A stretch of 11,756 nucleotides of DNA from Candidatus Cloacimonadota bacterium. Its GTDB lineage: Bacteria; Hydrothermota; E44-bin80. The translations under genes and the position numbers were made by a program. The notes under the pieces were generated by a model. The model was not told the origin of the DNA. It was given only the letters and a program-made list of their open reading frames with translations, and searched no databases. The stretch is taken from assembly GCA_004375785.1 (NCBI GenBank), contig SOKM01000156.1:1-11756 (forward strand). The letters run 5' to 3'. Shown here one piece after another: positions 1 to 5,943 of the stretch (position 1 is the stretch's first letter; every line of letters starts with the position of its first letter).

Positions 1-26
1 TAACTAATAACGAATAACATAATAAC
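1..26. repeat. Degenerate heptamer tandem repeat (taataac/gaataac)
   Basis: Units taataac (5-11), gaataac (12-18) and taataac (20-26) follow each other with one extra base before the last. A partial unit lies at 1-4, so the array may continue upstream of the window. It ends six bases before the permease start and replaces any recognisable ribosome site. It is the same style as the other short-period arrays in this window. Confidence 0.5.
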
Positions 27-31
27 CAATT

Positions 32-1693
32 GTGTTTACTTTACTGAGTACTCGGATTAAGACAGCCTTGAGAAGCACCTTTGTTTTAAAACCGCAGAAT
101 ATTGTGCGTCTTTCAAGTTACATTTTTGTAATTGTTTGTTTCCTTTCAGGCGGCGGTATATTCTTCTACTTGATTTTTCGTTATCTTGAAACTGTTGAGA
201 TAATTGGCCATATCCTTGCCAAGAGAATAATAAGTCTTGCTTTCCTCATCTTTCTCACAATGATTCTTCTCTCCAGTATCATTACTGCACTATCAACCTT
301 TTTCAGATCCAAGGAGGTAGAATTTCTTATGTCGCTGCCTCTTCCAATTGAAAAGATATTTCTTTCCAAGTTTTTCGAAAATACCTTCTATTGTTCCTGG
401 GCAACAATCATTGCTGCAGTTCCTCTTACCTGGGCTTTTGGCTTATCCCAGAAGTATCCCTTTGGTTTTTATCCGTTGTCCTTTTTTGCTTTGATTCTAT
501 TTACCCTTATACCTTCAGCACTTGGTGTAATGTTTCTTATCTTAATTGTAAATATAATGGGAAATATAACGAGAAGAAGATTAACGTACATTATTATATT
601 ATTTATCTCTCTCTTTCTTATTTTTCTATTTATTACGAAACCTTCAATATTACGCGTTCCCTACACAGAAGACATTAATGAGATAAACGCTTACGTAGCT
701 CAGCTGAAGATTGATAACAGGTTTCTGCCCTCCGATCACCTTGTTGAATTTTTGAGCGAACCTTTCAGTCCCTCATCAAACCGTTTCCTTCTTCTGCTTT
801 TCACTACTGCCATTTTTTCAATTACACTTGCCTATGGAGTTGCATTAGGACTTTATAGAAGGGGATGGAATAATTCTTTTGAGTCGGTCTCATCCGGTTA
901 TAAGAGAGAATTCTCAAATTTTCTCTTTACATTCTTGCAAAAATTTAGAATCTCTCAAGGTATTTCTTCTCTTATTGTAAAGGACGTAAGAATGTTTACA
1001 AGGCTTCCTTCGCAATGGGGGCAGGCGCTCATCTTTTCTGTTCTGCTGTTAACATACATTATAAGCCTGAAAAGAACGCCTTACTACTTCAACACACCTT
1101 ACTGGCTTGCAATAATTTCATTTATAAATCTCGGGTTTACGGGGTATATTATTGCTACCCTCTCTGCAAGATTTGTATATCCTGCTATCAGTCTTGAGGG
1201 CAGAACTATTGGTTTTCTACTTTCTTCTCCGATTAGATTGAGAGAATTCTTCAATGAAAAGTTTCTCATAAGTTTTGTCCCAAATTGGTTTCTTGCAGAA
1301 TTTCTTATTATCACATCCAACATCTTCTTAAAAAGTACTGTTTCCTTCACATTGATTTGTGCTGGTATAACAACGGTTTATACATTGACAATCGTTTCCA
1401 TATCCATAGGATTAGGAGCATTATTTCCCGATTTTACTGAATCGAATCCAAGCAAGATTGCAGCTGGTGGTGGTGGAGTTCTCACTGCAATATTAAGCCT
1501 TTTCTACATTGGTCTTTCAACTATTATTATTGCAATCCCAACACGCAGGTTTATCTCATCACAATTTCAACTTCAACCATTCTATCTTAAAAATTCTTTT
1601 TCTTACATCGTTCTCTTTCTTCTTGTCAGTTTTCTCTTTTCTGTTTTCCCTCTCATTGCCGGAATAAGAAGTTTGAGGAGGATGGAGGTGTAA
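32..1693 (+). CDS. ABC-2-type multi-spanning membrane permease (putative ABC exporter subunit)
   Basis: This 553-residue protein is almost entirely membrane segments, with strong hydrophobic stretches near residues 27-50, 64-90, 118-137, 150-176, 184-202, 252-275, 331-346, 357-378, 412-432, 438-464, 481-503 and 522-545. There is no Walker A or B motif, so it is the permease and not the ATPase. Two related segments, FLMSLPLPIEKIFLSKF (residues 98-114) and FLLSSPIRLREFFNEKF (395-411), look like the cytoplasmic loop that couples ABC-2 permeases to their ATPase. The protein therefore seems to be two half-permeases in one chain. Its size and pattern resemble the family annotated as putative ABC exporter (about 540 residues). 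The start is GTG at 32; an in-frame stop lies at 23-25 and no clear ribosome site is visible, so the start is uncertain. A partner ATPase would probably be just upstream, outside the window. The substrate is unknown. Confidence 0.8.
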   Translation: MFTLLSTRIKTALRSTFVLKPQNIVRLSSYIFVIVCFLSGGGIFFYLIFRYLETVEIIGHILAKRIISLAFLIFLTMILLSSIITALSTFFRSKEVEFLMSLPLPIEKIFLSKFFENTFYCSWATIIAAVPLTWAFGLSQKYPFGFYPLSFFALILFTLIPSALGVMFLILIVNIMGNITRRRLTYIIILFISLFLIFLFITKPSILRVPYTEDINEINAYVAQLKIDNRFLPSDHLVEFLSEPFSPSSNRFLLLLFTTAIFSITLAYGVALGLYRRGWNNSFESVSSGYKREFSNFLFTFLQKFRISQGISSLIVKDVRMFTRLPSQWGQALIFSVLLLTYIISLKRTPYYFNTPYWLAIISFINLGFTGYIIATLSARFVYPAISLEGRTIGFLLSSPIRLREFFNEKFLISFVPNWFLAEFLIITSNIFLKSTVSFTLICAGITTVYTLTIVSISIGLGALFPDFTESNPSKIAAGGGGVLTAILSLFYIGLSTIIIAIPTRRFISSQFQLQPFYLKNSFSYIVLFLLVSFLFSVFPLIAGIRSLRRMEV

Positions 1694-1703
1694 CTGCATA
1701 AAT

Positions 1704-1743
1704 CAGAGTACCAGAATATCAGAATACCAGAGCATCAGAGAGG
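1704..1743. repeat. Degenerate octamer tandem repeat CAGANTAC-like, five units
   Basis: The units cagagtac, cagaatat, cagaatac, cagagcat and cagagagg lie head to tail with an exact 8-nt period, starting 11 bases after the permease stop codon. The first four bases are constant (CAGA) and the rest drifts. Confidence 0.75.
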
Positions 1744-1755
1744 AGAATAGAAGAC

Positions 1756-1783
1756 AGTAAGGAGTAAGCAGTAGGGAGTAGGT
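1756..1783. repeat. Degenerate heptamer tandem repeat AGTARGN, four units
   Basis: The units agtaagg, agtaagc, agtaggg and agtaggt follow each other with an exact 7-nt period. The last unit overlaps the ggtagc edge of the adjacent palindromic element. Confidence 0.75.
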
Positions 1784-1804
1784 AGCGGCAGGCTTTAGCC
1801 TGCG
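1781..1804 (-). repeat. TAAA-loop palindromic repeat element (copy 1, minus orientation)
   Basis: The palindrome gcaggct-tt-agcctgc (1788-1803) is preceded by ggtagc. Read on the minus strand this gives a hairpin with loop TAAA followed by gctacc, the same layout as copies at 2420-2442 and 7297-7320. Confidence 0.8.
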
Positions 1805-1827
1805 TGGATGGACGATGTAAGATGTAA
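1804..1827. repeat. Heptamer tandem repeat NNNGATG, three units
   Basis: The units gtggatg, gacgatg and taagatg run with a 7-nt period; the same stretch also reads as gatgtaa twice (1814-1827). It directly follows the palindrome. Confidence 0.6.
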
Positions 1828-1916
1828 GAAAACGCTTCGCTCTAAATAAACGTTGCACTGTAATAGAACGCACATAATATAAGAAAAGTGTAATAGGGGA
1901 TGTAGGATGGGGGGCA

Positions 1917-2000
1917 GTTCCTGTGGAACGGTATTGGTTCTTCGATATATCTCAGAACGGTGTGAGTCCCTTCGGGACGGTAAGAGTTGCTACGTAACGG
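1917..2000 (+). repeat. Array of four small hairpins with compensating stem changes
   Basis: Four hairpins, each followed by GG(T/C), lie at about 20-nt spacing (29 where the loop is longer). They are gttcc-tgt-ggaac (1917-1929), gttct...agaac (1937-1958, 12-nt loop), gtccc-ttc-gggac (1966-1978) and gttgc-tac-gtaac (1986-1998, one G-U pair). The stems differ in sequence but stay paired. The array could be a structured repeat or part of a small RNA; no promoter for it was found. Confidence 0.7.
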
Positions 2001-2116
2001 CTTGAAAATGTATGAAATATGAAAGCTAAACAGAGAAACGGTGTATTGGGGAAATGCAGCAAATAGAAGACAGTGAATAAAAAAAACTCTGCGTCTTTGC
2101 GGTTGCATTTTTTTTC

Positions 2117-2147
2117 TTGACCTTTTGTTTCATTTAGTATATATAAT
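2117..2147 (+). promoter_or_regulatory. Sigma70-like promoter for the small cysteine protein
   Basis: TTGACC at 2117-2122 is preceded by a long T run. A TATATA box with 17-nt spacing lies at 2140-2145, and a perfect TATAAT with 19-nt spacing lies at 2142-2147. The predicted transcript would start near 2152-2155, about 20 bases before the ATG at 2172. Confidence 0.75.
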
Positions 2148-2171
2148 AAAAAAAGAAGATGAGGAGGTTTA

Positions 2172-2372
2172 ATGTCAGAAGAGATTGTAAGAACGAAAAA
2201 CTTAATGTGTCCAGAGTTTGATGAACCTGCAACTATCAAACTTTTGTATGAGCCTCTGGAGGGGGGGGGATATAAACTTATCAAAATGGCTTGCAAACTC
2301 GAACAGGACATGAGCTCCAGAGGAACCGATTGTAATCATTCTTGTGAGAAGAAGGTAAAAGAGGAAGGTTGA
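2172..2372 (+). CDS. Small four-cysteine protein, function unknown (possible metal site)
   Basis: This 66-residue soluble protein has a strong ribosome site (gaggagg, 2161-2167) and its own promoter, so it is very likely real. Cysteines at residues 13, 41, 54 and 58, with a histidine at 56, could form a zinc or iron-sulfur site. The pattern is CP near the N-terminus, a single C in the middle and C-N-H-S-C near the end. The C-terminus is charged (KKVKEEG). There is no signal peptide or membrane segment. I do not recognise the family. A run of nine G (2261-2269) encodes the Gly-Gly-Gly at residues 31-33; a one-base slip would shift the frame in the middle of the gene. It is monocistronic and converges on the pgs operon end, with only 87 bases between the stop codons. 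Confidence 0.75.
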   Translation: MSEEIVRTKNLMCPEFDEPATIKLLYEPLEGGGYKLIKMACKLEQDMSSRGTDCNHSCEKKVKEEG

Positions 2373-2373
2373 A

Positions 2374-2404
2374 GCGAGGCCTGAACCATACGGTGCAGGG
2401 CTCG
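2374..2404 (+). terminator. Possible terminator hairpin after the small cysteine gene
   Basis: The arms gcgaggcctg (2374-2383) and cagggctcgc (2395-2404) pair with one mismatch and start one base after the stop codon of the 66-residue gene. A weak T-rich stretch (ctgttgttta) follows. The inner part is one copy of the 22-nt palindrome also found at 7235 and 8819. The tail is not a classical U-tract, so termination is an inference. Confidence 0.4.
2379..2400. repeat. 22-nt imperfect palindrome, copy 1
   Basis: The core ctgaaccatacggtgcaggg (2381-2400) is identical to 7237-7256 and close to 8821-8840. Its flanks here (cgag and ctcg) are complementary and not duplicated, unlike the other two copies. 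Confidence 0.8.
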
Positions 2405-2419
2405 CCTGTTGTTTAGATT

Positions 2420-2442
2420 CGCAGGCTAAAGCCTGCGGCTAC
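2420..2442 (+). repeat. TAAA-loop palindromic repeat element (copy 2)
   Basis: The stem cgcaggc, loop taaa and stem gcctgcg are followed by gctacc. It lies between two convergent transcription units and may help end transcripts from both sides. Confidence 0.85.
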
Positions 2443-2459
2443 CAACAGGGAGATGGGGG

Positions 2460-3539
2460 TTAGTAAGAGAAGGTGATGTTTGCGAGGTATCTGTTCCTTC
2501 TGTAATTTTTTATCTCTTCAATCTGCTCTATATTATAGGGTGAAAAGACGTCTTTTATTTCAAATATGTATCCCACCTGAAATGTTAATCTCTCTGTTGG
2601 AACGAAAGAACAAACTAATCGAATATTGGTCTTTTTGTCTTCCCTGCCAGAATGTGAGGGGTCGCAGAGAATGGGCTTATCCGTTGTATATACACGTCTC
2701 GTAAATTCAAAACCTGTCTGAAACATAAGAGGTGAGTGTTTTGTTAAATCAAAAACAAGAGAGAGATTGATTTTATCTTCATCATTAGAAATATCGCTAT
2801 CATCAGAGGTATTTTTCTCTTCACCCGGTTCATCCACGCCCTCTGCGGTTGCTCTCGCAAAACTGTATGAAAAGTTAGCTTTTAAAAACTCTTTGAGAGG
2901 GAAACCGATTGATATCCCGAGAGATTTTTTTTCCGTATCATACTCATTAAAACTGGTATTGTAATCATTAATCTCTTCCGATAAAGAGAGAGAAATATTT
3001 GAAGAACCGAAGATTTTGTATCCACCTTCTATCTTAATCAGATGTTTCATAAAATAACATCCAGTAAAGTATGGGTAACCATATGGTGTATCTATATCAA
3101 AATCAGGATAGTATCTGATAAAATATTTCGGTAGAAAAAAATATTTTATTAAAGTATGTCCTTTCTTTCCGATTTTCTGCCAGATGCTGAACGAGAATGT
3201 TTCGTAATCCTTCTCACTGTTCTCGTAGAAAAGATTTCCCTTAATCTTTATGTTGAATGTTGTAGGATTACCCTTTAAGATTTCCCTTCTTATCTTCGAA
3301 TGTAATTGAATGGTTGTGATAAGGTCGTCATAGGTCTCTATTGGATACCTGTAGGGCTCAATGTTATTAACGAATTTATCAATTTCCTCTTTTGAATACT
3401 TAAAAATATTATCATCGTAAGTAAAAGAAATCTTTGAATATATATTGACACCTTTGTATGGATGGATATATCTCCATTCCTGAGAAAAAAGACTGGTACT
3501 GAAAAGGATAAGGCTGAGGAAAAGGAAAAGTTTTTTCAT
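2460..3539 (-). CDS. Predicted outer-membrane beta-barrel protein of the pgs operon
   Basis: This 359-residue protein starts with a clear signal peptide (KK at 2-3, hydrophobic to about residue 17, likely cleavage after FSQ near residue 20). The remainder is rich in alternating polar and hydrophobic segments with many Tyr/Phe (for example residues 94-121, 180-189, 205-212, 258-265, 271-283, 304-311 and 318-327). The C-terminus YLANITFSY ends in an aromatic residue, as expected for barrels inserted by the BAM machinery. A very acidic stretch at residues 234-256 is probably an outside loop. It is the last gene of the operon. Its ATG overlaps the upstream TGA (ATGA) and an aggaga ribosome site lies 10 nt before the start, so it is probably translationally coupled. 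I cannot assign a known family; export or anchoring of the polymer is inferred from position only. Confidence 0.75.
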   Translation of the reverse strand: MKKLFLFLSLILFSTSLFSQEWRYIHPYKGVNIYSKISFTYDDNIFKYSKEEIDKFVNNIEPYRYPIETYDDLITTIQLHSKIRREILKGNPTTFNIKIKGNLFYENSEKDYETFSFSIWQKIGKKGHTLIKYFFLPKYFIRYYPDFDIDTPYGYPYFTGCYFMKHLIKIEGGYKIFGSSNISLSLSEEINDYNTSFNEYDTEKKSLGISIGFPLKEFLKANFSYSFARATAEGVDEPGEEKNTSDDSDISNDEDKINLSLVFDLTKHSPLMFQTGFEFTRRVYTTDKPILCDPSHSGREDKKTNIRLVCSFVPTERLTFQVGYIFEIKDVFSPYNIEQIEEIKNYRRNRYLANITFSY

Positions 3540-4393
3540 TTACTTTTCGTCTCCTTCAGAAAACAGATTGCACCAGTCTTTGCCTCTGTTCCTTCTAAAT
3601 GAAAAGTGAGTGTGTGATTGCCACGAGCAAACCAGAGAAAGAACCTATTCTCTTTTGAAGGAATGAGGTCTTTTCTATTATCGTAATCGTATACATCGCT
3701 TTTTTCTGCAACAAATGAGACCACCTTGAACACTTCGTCATTATCTTTAACGATGATTGTATAACCCTTTCTGCCTTTCAAGGTTTTATCAAAATTGAGT
3801 CTTGTAAGAACCTTTATATTGATAGGTGAAGTAACCTTGATTTCAAGAGGGCTATCCTGAGAGATAGTATAGTAGGTTTGTCTTTCTTCAGCGCCGATTA
3901 GTGTCAGGGTTGATGAATATGAGGAGGGTATTATCTCTGTCCAGAGGCTGGGTGAAGCGAACGAGAAATCGAGAAGGATTGTTTCTGGTTTTGCACTCCA
4001 GAAAAAGAAAATATAGGTATGTTTTCCTTCCGGGACGTTGATTAACGAATACCTGCTCTCACCGTATCTTCTGTTATTCCTTCCAAAAATCTCTTTTGAA
4101 AGATAAGTCTTTTTCTTAAAAATCGTCTCCTTCACGCTGTCTTCCTGGACGATTATTGTATAACTCTCTTCTCCTTCCATATCTTTATGCCAGGGTAGTC
4201 TTGTATTCACCTTGAGCCAGGTAGGTCCTGTAACTTCAATCTCTACAGTGTTTTCTTTAGTAAGAGAAGCAATCTCTGTGAAGGTTTCTTTCATATACCT
4301 TATCGGTTCCATTCTTGTTGGTGTATTTATCTTGATTTTTCCACCAACAGAGATCAAGGTATTCATCAGTATAATTACAATCAAAGTTTTCAT
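3536..4393 (-). CDS. Secreted protein with two tandem related domains, pgs operon
   Basis: This 285-residue protein has an N-terminal signal-like hydrophobic segment (residues 3-17, few charges). Two domains follow that are clearly related. Residues 50-145 contain EIEVTGP..LKVNTRL and YTIIVQED; residues 183-278 contain EIKVTSP..IKVLTRL and YTIIVKDN. Both continue with an NR[RK] segment, then an [EA].G.HT turn and a final strand, suggesting a beta-sandwich fold. The gene has a gaggtg ribosome site overlapping the pgsW stop codon, with 9 nt between genes, and its own stop overlaps the next ATG. It is probably periplasmic or surface-exposed and works with the barrel encoded downstream. I know no named function; polymer binding or a periplasmic bridge would fit, but this is inference. 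Confidence 0.75.
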   Translation of the reverse strand: MKTLIVIILMNTLISVGGKIKINTPTRMEPIRYMKETFTEIASLTKENTVEIEVTGPTWLKVNTRLPWHKDMEGEESYTIIVQEDSVKETIFKKKTYLSKEIFGRNNRRYGESRYSLINVPEGKHTYIFFFWSAKPETILLDFSFASPSLWTEIIPSSYSSTLTLIGAEERQTYYTISQDSPLEIKVTSPINIKVLTRLNFDKTLKGRKGYTIIVKDNDEVFKVVSFVAEKSDVYDYDNRKDLIPSKENRFFLWFARGNHTLTFHLEGTEAKTGAICFLKETKSK

Positions 4394-4402
4394 TTTTTCA
4401 CC

Positions 4403-5485
4403 TCATTTCTTTCTTAGGTATATCTCTATTCTTATATAGAGAAACAGAAGACCAAGGAGACAGACAAGAAATAAAACAGCGAGTTTAACAGAATATCTTT
4501 CCTCATAAAAAAGAGGGTCTTCTCCTGGAAGGGGTTGTGGGATAGGAGAGACAGAAAGGCGTAATGACATTGCAAGATTTTGAATGTCTCCAAGAAAAAT
4601 AAAGGGAATCCTCTCTTCGAGCATTTGATGAACGAGCCCATAATTACTGAAGGATTGATATTCCGGATAGATATTTATTCCTGGTTTTACGAGGGTATCT
4701 ATGACCGATTGCGCAAAACCGGTTATTGTCCCGCCGACATCAATAAAAACCTTTAATCCTTTTTTATTATCTTTGAGAAAACTCTCGAAAATCTCATATC
4801 TTTCCTCAATGTTGTCGGCAAGGCTGCCTCTATTAATAAGTTTAACATTGTTTCTCTTAATTGCTTCCATCAGTAATTCCCTCCCCGCTGGGCTTATTCC
4901 CTCACCATTATCCCTTTCTCCGCCGAGTGAAGCAGCATATGTGCGATTGTGGAATATTCCCTCTTTTTGCAGGAAGGTTTCCATGTCAAGGTAGGTGAAT
5001 TCAGGAATATTTGCACCATAACTGGCTGAGGAAACAGCGGTTGTGATAACGGGTTTCAAACCGATGATTTCACAGGCAGATAATAGAGCGATATTTAAGC
5101 CCGGAAAGGAACCTGTGGTATTTATAGCAATTATATCGCCATCTGTAAGTTTCAGTTTTTTAAATAATTCTAAAATTCCAGCTGCGAAATTTGGGTTGAG
5201 TGTTGTAAGAACATCCGTATGAGAGTTTTGGTTAGCAGTAATAATGGAAAATCTATTACCGACAAGATATGTCCCATTGGGATCATTAATACTGTCAAGA
5301 GGTATGTGCCTTCTGAGCACCTCCTCCTTTAATGTTTTCATAGCAAGTGCGGCAAGTTCTGCTGCTGCCATTTTCTCTTTATAATATGGTGTCTTCTGGG
5401 GTGATTTAAAATAATCTTCTATAAAAAAGAAAGAGAGGGCAAGAATGGTAATAGCAAGGAAAACCAATTTATGCTTCTTTATCAT
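4403..5485 (-). CDS. pgsW: PgsW-like poly-gamma-glutamate system protein
   Basis: This 360-residue protein has one membrane segment near the N-terminus (residues 7-22) and one near the C-terminus (333-352), so the middle should lie on one side of the inner membrane. The family annotated as poly-gamma-glutamate system protein is recognised from blocks such as TGSFPGLN (124-131), SSASYGAN (152-159), the LGGERDNG region (187-194), and DVGGT (249-253). Its biochemical role is not known to me. The start MIKKHK is chosen because its ATG overlaps the pgsC TGA (ATGA), as is usual for coupled genes. The longer reading from 5659 would cover most of the C-terminal two-fifths of pgsC out of frame with unconvincing residues. 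No strong ribosome site is seen, consistent with coupling. Confidence 0.85.
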   Translation of the reverse strand: MIKKHKLVFLAITILALSFFFIEDYFKSPQKTPYYKEKMAAAELAALAMKTLKEEVLRRHIPLDSINDPNGTYLVGNRFSIITANQNSHTDVLTTLNPNFAAGILELFKKLKLTDGDIIAINTTGSFPGLNIALLSACEIIGLKPVITTAVSSASYGANIPEFTYLDMETFLQKEGIFHNRTYAASLGGERDNGEGISPAGRELLMEAIKRNNVKLINRGSLADNIEERYEIFESFLKDNKKGLKVFIDVGGTITGFAQSVIDTLVKPGINIYPEYQSFSNYGLVHQMLEERIPFIFLGDIQNLAMSLRLSVSPIPQPLPGEDPLFYEERYSVKLAVLFLVCLLGLLFLYIRIEIYLRKK

Positions 5486-5931
5486 TTGAAAACCATTCCC
5501 TGAGAGATAATTATTATAGCGAACCTTGTTAGCGTTGCAGCAATAAACATTGCGCAAATAGTCTCGATAACACCCTGTCTCTCCATCCAGTAGGCAATGA
5601 GTCCTGGAATAACGAAGCCGATTGGAAATATGCCAAATCTTAATGGCAAGTGAAACCATTCGGGTATTTGTATTGCAAGGAAAACAAGGAAATAACCGAG
5701 AAGTATAGAAATAACGAGTAATCTTCTCCCATATATAATTACAAACTTAGAAAGGAGCTTTATGACGAAGAGTGTAATGAATGCAATAGAGACTGTTAGA
5801 ATGAGTTCCACAGGTCTATGAAGTGAGAGTGCAATATATCCAGGAACGACAATTCCACCCGCTGCCATCCCTACTACCTCTGTTAGTAAAAGGCTCATAA
5901 GCATACCGAGACCAATAGTTTCTATTATCAT
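5482..5931 (-). CDS. pgsC: PgsC/CapC poly-gamma-glutamate biosynthesis membrane protein
   Basis: This is a 149-residue integral membrane protein of the usual length for PgsC/CapC, with about four to five membrane segments. Two family hallmarks are seen: GGIVVPGYIAL near residues 25-35 and VIPGLIAYWMERQG near 107-120, the second followed by a short TI(C)AMF segment. In studied systems PgsC partners PgsB to form the membrane-bound polyglutamate synthase. It begins 12 nt after pgsB ends, with aaagg as a modest ribosome site, and its stop overlaps the pgsW start. Confidence 0.92.
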   Translation of the reverse strand: MIIETIGLGMLMSLLLTEVVGMAAGGIVVPGYIALSLHRPVELILTVSIAFITLFVIKLLSKFVIIYGRRLLVISILLGYFLVFLAIQIPEWFHLPLRFGIFPIGFVIPGLIAYWMERQGVIETICAMFIAATLTRFAIIIISQGMVFK

Positions 5932-5943
5932 ATTTGACCTTTT

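Larger units (their letters stand above)
1694..2116. other. Non-coding, repeat-rich intergenic region
   Basis: No believable gene is seen here on either strand; the minus-strand open frames have no ribosome site and run across repeats. The region holds three short-period tandem arrays (1704-1827), one TAAA-loop palindrome (1781-1804) and a four-hairpin array (1917-2000). Near 2086-2105 it also holds a stretch ctctgcgtctttgcggtt, which I recognise as resembling a dispersed repeat seen in many environmental genomes (memory only). No T-tailed terminator for the permease gene is obvious. Confidence 0.6.

Noticed and set aside
38..52. A 13-nt match (tttactgagtact) between the permease start and the complement of 8668-8680
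   Set aside because: One or two matches of this length are expected by chance in a window this size, and the permease translation through it looks normal.
1917..2000. CRISPR array
   Set aside because: Units are only about 20 nt, not identical and without unique spacers of regular length; no cas gene is in the window.
1842..2311. Minus-strand open frames of 88 and 119 codons
   Set aside because: They cross the hairpin array, a promoter and the start of the small cysteine gene, with no ribosome site.
5486..5659. A longer start for pgsW inside pgsC
   Set aside because: The extension would overlap pgsC by almost 180 bases in another frame and encodes an unconvincing Cys/Arg/Tyr-rich stretch. 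The ATG at 5485 forms an ATGA overlap with the pgsC stop and gives a normal N-terminal membrane segment.
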